The translations under genes were made by a program, and so were the position numbers. Under the pieces are notes generated by a model, which did no database searches, was not told the DNA's origin, and saw only the letters and a list, made by a program, of their open reading frames with translations. Positions 24,401-32,032 of a stretch of 64,000 bases of DNA are shown here, piece by piece (position 1 is the stretch's first letter; each line of letters starts with the position of its first letter). This DNA comes from Lewinella sp038528965 (GTDB taxonomy: Bacteria > Bacteroidota > Bacteroidia > Chitinophagales > Saprospiraceae). The stretch covers positions 1 to 64,000 of the forward strand of contig JBCBEC010000002.1 in NCBI GenBank assembly GCA_038528965.1, read 5' to 3'.

Positions 24401-27400
24401 GGGGAAAAACCAGTAAGACACCATCTGGCTCGTATTTTACGGCCAGGCCTTTAGGGAAAAAAGGCAAGTTGGCTTTTGTCTATCCAGGTTCTGGTACTGC
24501 CTATACTGGTATTGGTCAGGCACTCTTCCAATTGTTTCCAGCGTTGCACGGCTACTATGGGTCTATGGTGGATGATCTCAATGCTTATGTCCACAGTGAA
24601 AAAGTACATCCTCAGACGTTAAGTGCGGATACGAAAGCTGATTCGGCTCTGGAAAAAGATGCCATTGCCCTGATGTCGGTGGGAGTCTTCTACGCAGCAG
24701 CATACACGCATATCTTGCGGCACTACTTCAAGATTGAACCAGACGTAGCTTTTGGCTACAGCATGGGAGAGTGTTCCAGTATGTGGTACGCCTTGGGACT
24801 CTGGGATCCGAGGCATGCGCACATCTTCCAAAACTCGCCCATCTTCAAGGATCGTTTTGCGGGTAAGTTAGAGCTGTTGGCAGAGGAGTGGAATATCAGC
24901 ACGGTTGAAGCCCAACAAAGATGGGCTAGCTATAGCGTCTTGGCCCCAAGATCCAAAGTAGAGGAGGCTGTTAAACAATACGAAAGAGTTTACCTCACCT
25001 TTATCAATACCGAAAAGGAAGTGGTCATTGCTGGTGACAAAACGCAGTGCCAGGCGGTCATTCAGCAATTGGATTGCCATAGCATTCAGCTACCATTCCA
25101 GAATATTATTCACAATGACTTCTGCAACAAAGAACGAAGTGGACTGCTGGAAATGCATGATTTCCAATTAGAAAACCAGCCTAACATCGAGTTTTACTCT
25201 AGTCTTAGTCTAGCCCCTTTACCTTTTGATCGGAAAGTGATCGCAGAAAACTCAACGGCGGTTTGCCATCAATTGGTAGATTTCCCGCGCTTAGTAAAAG
25301 CGGTTGCAGGAAAAGGCAACGCTAAACTCTTTGTGGAACTGGGTGCACATGCTACCTGTACCGGGTGGATTAAGGAAACCTTGAAGGATCAGGAGCATTT
25401 AGCCAACAGTATGAATCAGCGTGGCAAGAGTGATGTCCAGTCCTTATCTGAGGTGCTGGCGCAACTACTCAGTCATGGTGTCGAAATGGATGTTAGCTAT
25501 CTCTACGCCGGCCTAGGGGAGGAGAAGGCTCAACGCACCTTTGCCAAGAAAATCATTCCTGGAGGACACCGTATTTACGATTATATGCTGACCGATCAGC
25601 ACCAACAACTCTTCGCTTCATACGCTACTGTCACCAAGTCTAAGGCATTAGTAGAGAGCGTTTCAACAAGGCAACTACAAGCAGCAAGCACTACATTTAT
25701 GGAATCCAATATCATTGAGAGAGAAACGGGTGGGGGAGCTATATCCCAGTCGGATAAGCGCATTGGTGAAAATGGCTTGATCCTACAGGACTATGCCGCT
25801 GGCGAACATCTAGAAGGCAAAGAGATTATCTTCAGCCAGGAAGACTTGGAAGAATTTGCGGCGGGAAAGATATCCAAGGTTTTTGGACCGGAATACAGCA
25901 TCATAGATTCGTACAGCCGACGGGTAATGCTACCGATGCACCCCTACCTCTTGGTAAGTCGGGTGACGGGCCTGCGTGGGCAGATCAATCAGTATAAGCC
26001 CTCCTTTATGCAGACCGAGTACGACATTCCCTATAATGCCTGGTTTACTACTGACGGTCAAATTCCTTGGGCGGTGTCCGTAGAATCTGGTCAGTGCGAT
26101 TTGCTGCTGATCTCTTATCTAGGAATTGATTTCCAAAATAAGGGAGACTTGGTTTATCGACTGCTGGATTGTACGCTCACCTTCGTAGATGACCTACCCT
26201 TTGAAGGACAGACCCTACGCTATGATATTTCGATCAACTCCTTTGTGCGCAACGGTGATAACCTGCTGTTCTTCTTTAGCTACCGTTGTTATGTGCAAGA
26301 CCGTCTGGTATTGAAGATGGATGGTGGCTGTGCCGGTTTCTTCACCGACGAGCAGTTGGAAGAAGGAAATGGCGTGGTGTACACAGACGAAGAAATCAGT
26401 AAGCGCAAAAATGCCGTGAAGCGCCGCTTTACGCCGCTGCTGAAGACCGATAAGACACAGTTTAGTAAAGAAGACCTCCAACACCTCATCAATAATGAGC
26501 CAGAGAAGTGTTTTGGAGACATCTCCTACTACCGTGATGGCCGCAACCCATCCCTGTGCTTACCACCGGAGAAGATTCTGATGATTGATCGGATCACGCA
26601 GGTGGACATTCACGGCGGTGCATACGGTTTGGGCTTTATTGAAGCCGAAAAAGACCTCCATCCAGACGATTGGTTCTTCCCTTGCCATTTCCGCGATGAT
26701 GAAGTTCTGGCGGGCTCGCTGCAAGCAGAGGGAGGGGGTAACCTCTTGCGTTTCTTTATGCTTTACTTGGGCCTCCAGCGCCTGGTGAAAGACGGTCGTT
26801 ACCAACCCGTATTTGATCTGCCGCAGAAGGTGCGCTGCCGCAAACAGGTAACAACCAAAGACACCAAGCTTGTTTATCGACTGGAGATCAAGGAAATTGG
26901 CCTGGTGCCAAACCCCTACGTAATTGGCGACTTAGAGATTATCTCAGATGGTATTGTCACAGTTCATTTTGAGAATTTGGGCTTACAATTACGTGAGAAA
27001 GACAATCCAAAGTACCTGGAAGAAAAGGCCGGCGTACCGATTTCGCCGAGATCAGAAGGTGCTTTGCTGAACGAGCACGACATCACAACCTTCGCGCTGG
27101 ATGATTTGTCGCGGTGCTTCGGACCGGACTTTGCCGTTTATGACGGTCGCACCGTTTCGCGCCAGCCCAATACGGACTTGCAGCTGATTTCACGGGTGGT
27201 TAAGATTGAGGGAGAGCGTGGTAATTTTAAGCAAGCTTCTACCATTTACGCTGAGTATGACGTACCGCAAGATGCCTGGTATTACGAGCAGAACTCGTCT
27301 ACGCATCTGCCGTATTCGGTTTTGATGGAGATTGCCCTGCAGCCTTGCGGTTTGCTAGGTGCTTACCTAGGCAGTACGCTGCAATTTGCGGACAAGAACC

Positions 27401-28218
27401 TTTACTTCCGAAATCTGGATGGTACCGGAGAAATGCTTGACTTACCGGCGGGTACTGACTTCCGTGGTAAGACCATAACCAATAAAGCCGTTTTAGTATC
27501 CAGTGTAGCGCTAGGAGGCACCATTCTCCAGAATTACACCTTTGAGTGTGCGGTTGATGGTCAGGTATTTTACCGTGGAAAATCGTCCTTTGGGTTCTTT
27601 CCGGGCGAAGCTCTGGCTACTCAGGTAGGCCTGGACAATGGGACAGAAGTAGCACCTTGGTTCCAGCAGCAAAACCTCAGCCCTAACCAATACCAGCGAA
27701 TTAATTTAGATTCTCCCTACGGGAAATTCAAGCTTTTCCGCGCCAGCCCTGAGCAGCCTCAATTACATCTGGCGGGTAATCAGCTCAACTTCCTGGACCA
27801 CCTGATCATTGCGAAGGAGAGCGGGGAGCACGGCAAGGGTTATATCTACGCATCCAAGGAAGTGCGAACTTATGACTGGTTCTTCACCTGCCACTTCTAT
27901 CAAGACCCTGTTATGCCAGGTTCATTAGGCGTAGAAGCCATTCTGCAAGCCATGCAGACCTTCGTTCTAAAACAAGGCTTAGCCAAGGACATCAAACAGC
28001 CACAATTTGAACAGCTGGCCCAACACACAACGGTGTGGAAATACCGGGGGCAGATCTTGCTCGACGTGAAAATGATGCAATTGGAAGTGCACTTGAAAAG
28101 CATTGAAAAGCAGGGAGAGGAATTGCACGTGATCGGTGACGCTTATCTCTGGCGAGATGGTATGCGCATCTACCAACTCACGGATTTGGGATTACGCGTT
28201 CACCCCTCAAAAGGATAG
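21448..28218 (+). CDS. pfaC: PUFA synthase PfaC-like: KS-CLF-AT-DH-DH
   Basis: The 2256-aa protein starts with a ketosynthase (~1-455; DAACATSLYAIKLA with Cys near 196, ECHATGTPLGD, NMGHLLTAAG). A second KS-like chain-length-factor domain follows (~465-880). Its His motif is lost: the EAHGT position reads ELAATG. An acyltransferase is at ~1000-1330 (YPGSGTAYTGIG, GYSMGE near 1104). The rest holds two FabA-like hot-dog pairs, with active-site histidines in WFFPCHFRDDEVLAGS (~1744) and WFFTCHFYQDPVMPGS (~2147). These dehydratase/isomerase domains set the methylene-interrupted double bonds. In marine gammaproteobacteria the AT sits in a separate PfaB; here it is inside PfaC and no pfaB exists, as in some myxobacterial and protist systems. 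The gene lies 61 bp after the KR-DH frame. Confidence 0.93.
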   Translation: MSKIAIIGMSGLFPGSSTLEQFWNNLIEAKDLTGLATEEDFGQSPSIFFEDGKGVVDKCYSTRGGYIRDFHFEPGGYALDADYLSKQDKLYQWSLHVAKEALAHSGYLKDETARKNCGLVLGNLSFPTGSSHKLLSRIYSHTLEQSVRKLLGNSEITIPGHVKEMPDNRVLDHTPSELVAKALSLGKTHYALDAACATSLYAIKLACDELQTGKADFMLAGAVCGSDQLFIHMGFSIFHAYAPMDQKFVPLDKNSAGLVSAEGAGIVVLKRLEDAERDGDKILGVIGGIGLSNDGRGKFLLSPNPKGQKLAFQRAYDFKEIFPKDTTYLECHATGTPLGDVTEMNSIADFFQKHQTQPALGSVKSNMGHLLTAAGMSGLLKVLLAMEKEVIPPNINLTDAVEADNGWLTKEQMILQAQAWNDTNKQAGINSFGFGGTNAHMVVQNYKGLPNASKSIEKASDQQLKPMSIIGMDVHFGDCTSLDEFYQTIFSGRQHFRELPPQRWKGFEENEALLKAFGFADGKPPKSAYIDHFEIDLLRYKIQPKEAETLEPQQALMLKVADNALKDAGLDESQNVAVLIAMESELAIHHYLARWDVGWQLEQALAESGIDLTEEQKNKLQELARNMMYYREGSQSPSQHTSFVGNIMASRIAALWDFNGPAFTISCGENSVFKALEVAQNLLSQGEVDAVVVGGVDFSAGFENVLLRNQYSQVNQAAAPSLPHNEGESGWLIGEGAGAIVLRASDAVLHTDTVYAKISGIGQQETSIDAGLIELAATGFAAQDEAELKQLLSNSPQQATALGSVKSNIGHTFAASGIASLIKVALCLHHRFIPAVPNWKAPKQLDDFAAKTYYFPSQSRPWISSSERKALVYGLEGLQVEVSEVANTQERSNQSSSFFRENMPALIPLLGQSEADLQRQLSALDVAIESEANLASIAQHFYQKYAEQKVASEAGFCLVITGKNKTSISKDIHYFQKTLGKTIAGGKTSKTPSGSYFTARPLGKKGKLAFVYPGSGTAYTGIGQALFQLFPALHGYYGSMVDDLNAYVHSEKVHPQTLSADTKADSALEKDAIALMSVGVFYAAAYTHILRHYFKIEPDVAFGYSMGECSSMWYALGLWDPRHAHIFQNSPIFKDRFAGKLELLAEEWNISTVEAQQRWASYSVLAPRSKVEEAVKQYERVYLTFINTEKEVVIAGDKTQCQAVIQQLDCHSIQLPFQNIIHNDFCNKERSGLLEMHDFQLENQPNIEFYSSLSLAPLPFDRKVIAENSTAVCHQLVDFPRLVKAVAGKGNAKLFVELGAHATCTGWIKETLKDQEHLANSMNQRGKSDVQSLSEVLAQLLSHGVEMDVSYLYAGLGEEKAQRTFAKKIIPGGHRIYDYMLTDQHQQLFASYATVTKSKALVESVSTRQLQAASTTFMESNIIERETGGGAISQSDKRIGENGLILQDYAAGEHLEGKEIIFSQEDLEEFAAGKISKVFGPEYSIIDSYSRRVMLPMHPYLLVSRVTGLRGQINQYKPSFMQTEYDIPYNAWFTTDGQIPWAVSVESGQCDLLLISYLGIDFQNKGDLVYRLLDCTLTFVDDLPFEGQTLRYDISINSFVRNGDNLLFFFSYRCYVQDRLVLKMDGGCAGFFTDEQLEEGNGVVYTDEEISKRKNAVKRRFTPLLKTDKTQFSKEDLQHLINNEPEKCFGDISYYRDGRNPSLCLPPEKILMIDRITQVDIHGGAYGLGFIEAEKDLHPDDWFFPCHFRDDEVLAGSLQAEGGGNLLRFFMLYLGLQRLVKDGRYQPVFDLPQKVRCRKQVTTKDTKLVYRLEIKEIGLVPNPYVIGDLEIISDGIVTVHFENLGLQLREKDNPKYLEEKAGVPISPRSEGALLNEHDITTFALDDLSRCFGPDFAVYDGRTVSRQPNTDLQLISRVVKIEGERGNFKQASTIYAEYDVPQDAWYYEQNSSTHLPYSVLMEIALQPCGLLGAYLGSTLQFADKNLYFRNLDGTGEMLDLPAGTDFRGKTITNKAVLVSSVALGGTILQNYTFECAVDGQVFYRGKSSFGFFPGEALATQVGLDNGTEVAPWFQQQNLSPNQYQRINLDSPYGKFKLFRASPEQPQLHLAGNQLNFLDHLIIAKESGEHGKGYIYASKEVRTYDWFFTCHFYQDPVMPGSLGVEAILQAMQTFVLKQGLAKDIKQPQFEQLAQHTTVWKYRGQILLDVKMMQLEVHLKSIEKQGEELHVIGDAYLWRDGMRIYQLTDLGLRVHPSKG

Positions 28219-28262
28219 GAGCGTATAGCCACTTGTTTAACACAGCAGAAGACAATTTCAAT

Positions 28263-29900
28263 ATGATTCAATATATCCATCCAGCCGAGCCGACTCTATT
28301 TTGGAAAGGCTCACCACGCGCTATCAGCTTCGTTGCGGAGGGCATTCGCGAAAAGCTAAACAATACCGAAGCTCCTTGTTATGTTGTCCGGGACTTTGGT
28401 GGCCGCATTGGCGTAGCCAACGAAGGCTTGGTGAGTAGTGAAGGCAAAGGACTCCAACTGCTGGCTATGGTAGCTGCTGCTCCGCCAGAGCAATTTGGAG
28501 ATAAGAGCTTTCGCGAAGATTACCGCTTAAAGTATGCCTACAAGACAGGTGCTATGGCCAACGGCATTGCTTCAGCCGAACTGGTGATTGCTATGGGTAA
28601 AGCTGGATTAATTGGCTCTTTTGGAGCCGCTGGATTGGTGCCAACAAAAGTAGAGGCAGCTATCCAACGCATCCAAGCAGCCCTACCAACGGAGGCTTAC
28701 GCGGCCAACCTGATTCATAGTCCCGCGGAACCCGCACTTGAAATTGGTGCCGTTGACCGCTTTATCCAAAACGGGGTACAAGTAGTAGAGGCTTCTGCTT
28801 ATTTGCGCCTGACACCACACATTGTGTACTATCGGGCTGTAGGTTTAGCGAAGGATACGCAAGGAAACATCATTCGAAATAACAAGGTTATTGCTAAAAT
28901 ATCCCGTCGGGAAGTAGCCGGGCATTTCATGAAACCTGCTCCGGATAAGATCCTGGCACAGCTGGTCAGTGAAGGCAAAATCACGACTCAGCAAGCAGAA
29001 CTAGCCAAGCAAGTACCGGTAGCCGATGATATAACAGTGGAGGCGGATTCTGGAGGACATACCGATAATCGCCCGATGGTTGCGCTATTGCCGTCTATTA
29101 TCGCCTTGCGGGATGAGATTCAAGCGCAATACAATTACCAGCAACCTATCCGGGTGGGGGCCGCAGGTGGTATTGCTACACCAGCAGCTGCCCTGGGAGC
29201 GTTTATGATGGGCGCCGCCTACATTGTCACAGGCTCGGTCAATCAGGCCTGTGTCGAAGCTGGCACCTCGGAGCACGTAAAACAACTACTGGCCACAGTA
29301 GCAACTACCGATGTAATGATGGCGCCCGCTTCGGATATGTTTGAAATGGGCGTGGAGCTGCAAGTCTTAAAGCGGGGTACGCTCTTTGGCCCTAGAGCCA
29401 AAAAACTATACGAATATTACATCCGCTACGATTCTATCGATGACATTCCGGCGGATGAACGAGCGAAATTAGAGAAGCAACTCTTCCGTAAGCCGCTTGA
29501 GGAAATTTGGCAGGGGTGTATTGACTTCTTCCAGGAACGAGATCCATCTCAGATCGAGAGAGCAAAGAATAACCCGAAGCGTAAAATGGCACTTATCTTT
29601 CGCTGGTACCTGGGGCTATCCTCCAACTGGGCTAACGCAGGTGTGGAAGACCGCAAGTCTGATATGCAAATCTGGTGTGGCCCCGCCATGGGAGCTTTCA
29701 ACGATTGGGTACAAGGCACCTATCTGGAAAAGGCCGAGAACCGACGAGCTGCGGATGTAGCAGAGCACATCATGCAGGGTGCGGCTTATTTGTATCGGGT
29801 GCAGGCTTTGGGTATGCAAGGGATACAATTAGGGAAGGGACTGGGGGAATATCGCTCCGACAAAGTACTGGTTACGACTACTGATTTAGTGGGGGCGTAG
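28263..29900 (+). CDS. pfaD: PUFA synthase enoyl reductase PfaD
   Basis: The 545-aa flavoprotein is a PfaD-type trans-acting enoyl reductase of the 2-nitropropane dioxygenase-like fold. Features are an N-terminal helper region (YVVRDFGGRIGVANEGLV), then MANGIASAELVIAMGKAGLIGSFGAAGL, the flavin-binding VEADSGGHTDNRP, RVGAAGGIATPAAALGAFMMGAAYIVTGS and the family C-terminus WCGPAMGAFNDWVQGTYLE. It reduces selected enoyl-ACP intermediates on the PfaA ACPs. I prefer ATG 28263 (44 bp after pfaC) to an in-frame TTG at 28233. It ends the pfa operon; its last 23 bp overlap the end of the convergent TIR-protein gene, so transcripts from both sides may interfere. Confidence 0.93.
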   Translation: MIQYIHPAEPTLFWKGSPRAISFVAEGIREKLNNTEAPCYVVRDFGGRIGVANEGLVSSEGKGLQLLAMVAAAPPEQFGDKSFREDYRLKYAYKTGAMANGIASAELVIAMGKAGLIGSFGAAGLVPTKVEAAIQRIQAALPTEAYAANLIHSPAEPALEIGAVDRFIQNGVQVVEASAYLRLTPHIVYYRAVGLAKDTQGNIIRNNKVIAKISRREVAGHFMKPAPDKILAQLVSEGKITTQQAELAKQVPVADDITVEADSGGHTDNRPMVALLPSIIALRDEIQAQYNYQQPIRVGAAGGIATPAAALGAFMMGAAYIVTGSVNQACVEAGTSEHVKQLLATVATTDVMMAPASDMFEMGVELQVLKRGTLFGPRAKKLYEYYIRYDSIDDIPADERAKLEKQLFRKPLEEIWQGCIDFFQERDPSQIERAKNNPKRKMALIFRWYLGLSSNWANAGVEDRKSDMQIWCGPAMGAFNDWVQGTYLEKAENRRAADVAEHIMQGAAYLYRVQALGMQGIQLGKGLGEYRSDKVLVTTTDLVGA

Positions 29901-31260
29901 GGTTTTGGGAATGAATTGTATCCTGTTCTGAATCGGGTATTTTATCAAATGATTGCCCTAATTCAAAATAGTTGTCGATATCATCCGGAAAGGTAAATTC
30001 CCAGATGATCTCACCAGAAATGGCTTCGTGTGCTTGCCATTCGTCAATCCAGCCCTCACGTTGATTGGCCTTAAAACTAGTTGAGTGTGGAGTAAGCTTA
30101 AGTGAGGCTTCATCATTGCCTTGCAAAGCAACAATTAACTGACAATTTGGAAGATCGTAAATGGAACGAATTTTGCCAGAAGCCGTCCAGTTTTCTACGG
30201 GCGCCAATATATAGTAGGTCACTTCAAATCTACACTCTTGCAGATTGTACTCTAGCGAATAAGAGGCTTCACTTTCAGACGTATACACACTCGTACTAAT
30301 GTCCCATTCCTCATTTCCAGAATAAGCAAAAGGGCGAAACGTTGACGGATCAATTTTAACACTAGAGATAATAATTTGGATGTTTCTTAGCCCCAAAATA
30401 GGTTCCACAGATTCCATAATGCCCGGAGTCATATAATCCACCCTGATAATTACCGTATTTCCTAGCGAGTCTGCTTGAATCTCACGATAACCAATTCTGT
30501 CAATTTCATTTAAATCGTGTAGCTGAGGTTCAACAGGGTCAAAGTCAGGATTATCGTAGAAGAGACTTTCTAGCACAATAGCAAAGTCGGACAGCAAAGA
30601 ATCTGGGTCCTCTACTTCTACTGTCAAAAGCATATCGATTTCATCAAAGGGGTGCACGAGTCGCTTAAGCTCAAAGGCCGATTGTTCTTGCTGCTCTAAA
30701 AGACCTTCCATTGTCTTAAGCTGCCCGGTGGAAGTCATCGTTTGCCAGATAAGAATAAACAGCGCCAGAAGGGCAAACAATACCGAGAGCGCCGTGGTCC
30801 AATTCTCCTTTAACCAATCGATCTGTCTTGTTACGAACGTTCTTCTTTTCGGTAATAACTCAGCCGCACGATTCAATAAGCTTCGGAATCCTGGATGTTC
30901 CACTTCTCCGTCCCAATTGTACATATCCGTTGCCTGCACTTGATCATAAGGGGAGATGATATCCACCAATTCTATCCGGGCTGGTGCGTAGACATCGCGC
31001 GTAAGCGCGTGGGAGGCCTCGTGCTTTACCCAAGGAGAATTCAAAGCCTTTTCTGACCAAAGGATAATGACACAACCCGCTCCAAAGAGTTTTTCATCGA
31101 TAATACTGGCCCACTGTTGGCCGCATTGGATATCCTTATCCCACCAGACTTCGAAACCTTCATTGACCAAAGCCTCCATTAGTTTTTGGGCAATCTCGGC
31201 CTCTTCTCGTTTGTAGCTGATGAAAATATATCCCTCGCGATCGCTTATTATTTCACTCAT
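29878..31260 (-). CDS. TIR-domain membrane protein
   Basis: The 460-aa protein has an N-terminal TIR domain (residues ~8-135). It starts YIFISYKREEAEIAQKLMEAL, continues VWWDKDIQCGQQW and IILWSEKALNSPWVKHEASHAL, where the Glu after SPWVKH occupies the position of the catalytic glutamate of NAD-cleaving TIR domains. One membrane helix follows (WTTALSVLFALLALFILIW, ~157-175). The remaining ~285 residues are likely outside the cytoplasm and are not recognised; they are rich in beta-strand and acidic. Bacterial TIR proteins are NADases or signalling adaptors, often in defence. No partner defence gene is adjacent: one neighbour is pfaD (overlapping tail to tail) and the other is a two-component pair. 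Confidence 0.8.
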   Translation of the reverse strand: MSEIISDREGYIFISYKREEAEIAQKLMEALVNEGFEVWWDKDIQCGQQWASIIDEKLFGAGCVIILWSEKALNSPWVKHEASHALTRDVYAPARIELVDIISPYDQVQATDMYNWDGEVEHPGFRSLLNRAAELLPKRRTFVTRQIDWLKENWTTALSVLFALLALFILIWQTMTSTGQLKTMEGLLEQQEQSAFELKRLVHPFDEIDMLLTVEVEDPDSLLSDFAIVLESLFYDNPDFDPVEPQLHDLNEIDRIGYREIQADSLGNTVIIRVDYMTPGIMESVEPILGLRNIQIIISSVKIDPSTFRPFAYSGNEEWDISTSVYTSESEASYSLEYNLQECRFEVTYYILAPVENWTASGKIRSIYDLPNCQLIVALQGNDEASLKLTPHSTSFKANQREGWIDEWQAHEAISGEIIWEFTFPDDIDNYFELGQSFDKIPDSEQDTIHSQNPTPPLNQ

Positions 31261-31426
31261 TGGGTTTCCTGCTTGTGGTGCAGGATTAAAATAGCAATTT
31301 AAGGTGAACTTCGGGTTAAACTGATGGCCAAGTAGGGAATTATACTCCCCCCAAGTTCACCGTACTTGGTACGTGGTACAAAGTACTTGGATTCGAATGT
31401 TGCTTGGTCGGCCTTATTTGAAGTGT

Positions 31427-32032
31427 TCACCTCAGCTTGTGCACTTGGGTTACCGCTTCGTGGCGAGAACTCACCCGCATTTTTTGAAAGACTTGCTTTA
31501 AGTGCGACTTAATGGTATTGACACTCAAGAAATGCTTGGCGGCAATTTCCTTGTAGGTGAGCCCTTCGCAAAGACTTTGTAGGAGCTCGTGTTCTCGTGC
31601 GGTAAACTGGACACCAAGTTGCTCGCTAAAGGTGGAAAGGGTAGGGAAGGGGTCTCGCTGTTCCGCCGCGTGTTGGTGCAAGGCTAGTTCTATGGCAGTA
31701 AGCAGGTTTTGCTGGGTAAAAGGCTTTACGATATAACCGTATGGATAAGTCGTTTTTACCTCAGAGAGTGTACCCATATCAGAGTGGGAGGTCAGAAACA
31801 CGAAAGGAAAATTATATTTCTCACGAATAATCCGGGCCAGGTCAATACCGTTGAGACTACCTTTGATGGTAATGTCAAGCAAAGCTAACTCCGCTTTTTT
31901 GAGGGCGAAAGCGTCCAGCGCTCGGTCGCCATTCTGGATATTGGCTACTACTTCGTGCCCCATGAGTTCCAGCATCATCTGGATCTCGTCGGCAATAATC
32001 GCCTCGTCTTCTACGATGATAATTCTTGCCAT
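31427..32032 (-). CDS. Response regulator with LuxR-type DNA-binding domain
   Basis: The 201-aa protein has a receiver domain (residues ~3-115; acidic pair in IIVEDEAIIADE, phosphorylated Asp in LALLDITIKGSLNG, Thr/Ser in FVFLTSHSD, Lys in YIVKPFTQQN). It also has a NarL/LuxR helix-turn-helix at the C-terminus (FTAREHELLQSLCEGLTYKEIA..LSVNTIKSHLKQVFQKM). Its start overlaps the stop of the upstream histidine kinase by one base (TAATG), so kinase and regulator are translated together as a two-component pair. A small inverted repeat lies downstream (CCAAGT..ACTTGG, 31351-31369). Target genes are unknown. Confidence 0.9.
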   Translation of the reverse strand: MARIIIVEDEAIIADEIQMMLELMGHEVVANIQNGDRALDAFALKKAELALLDITIKGSLNGIDLARIIREKYNFPFVFLTSHSDMGTLSEVKTTYPYGYIVKPFTQQNLLTAIELALHQHAAEQRDPFPTLSTFSEQLGVQFTAREHELLQSLCEGLTYKEIAAKHFLSVNTIKSHLKQVFQKMRVSSRHEAVTQVHKLR

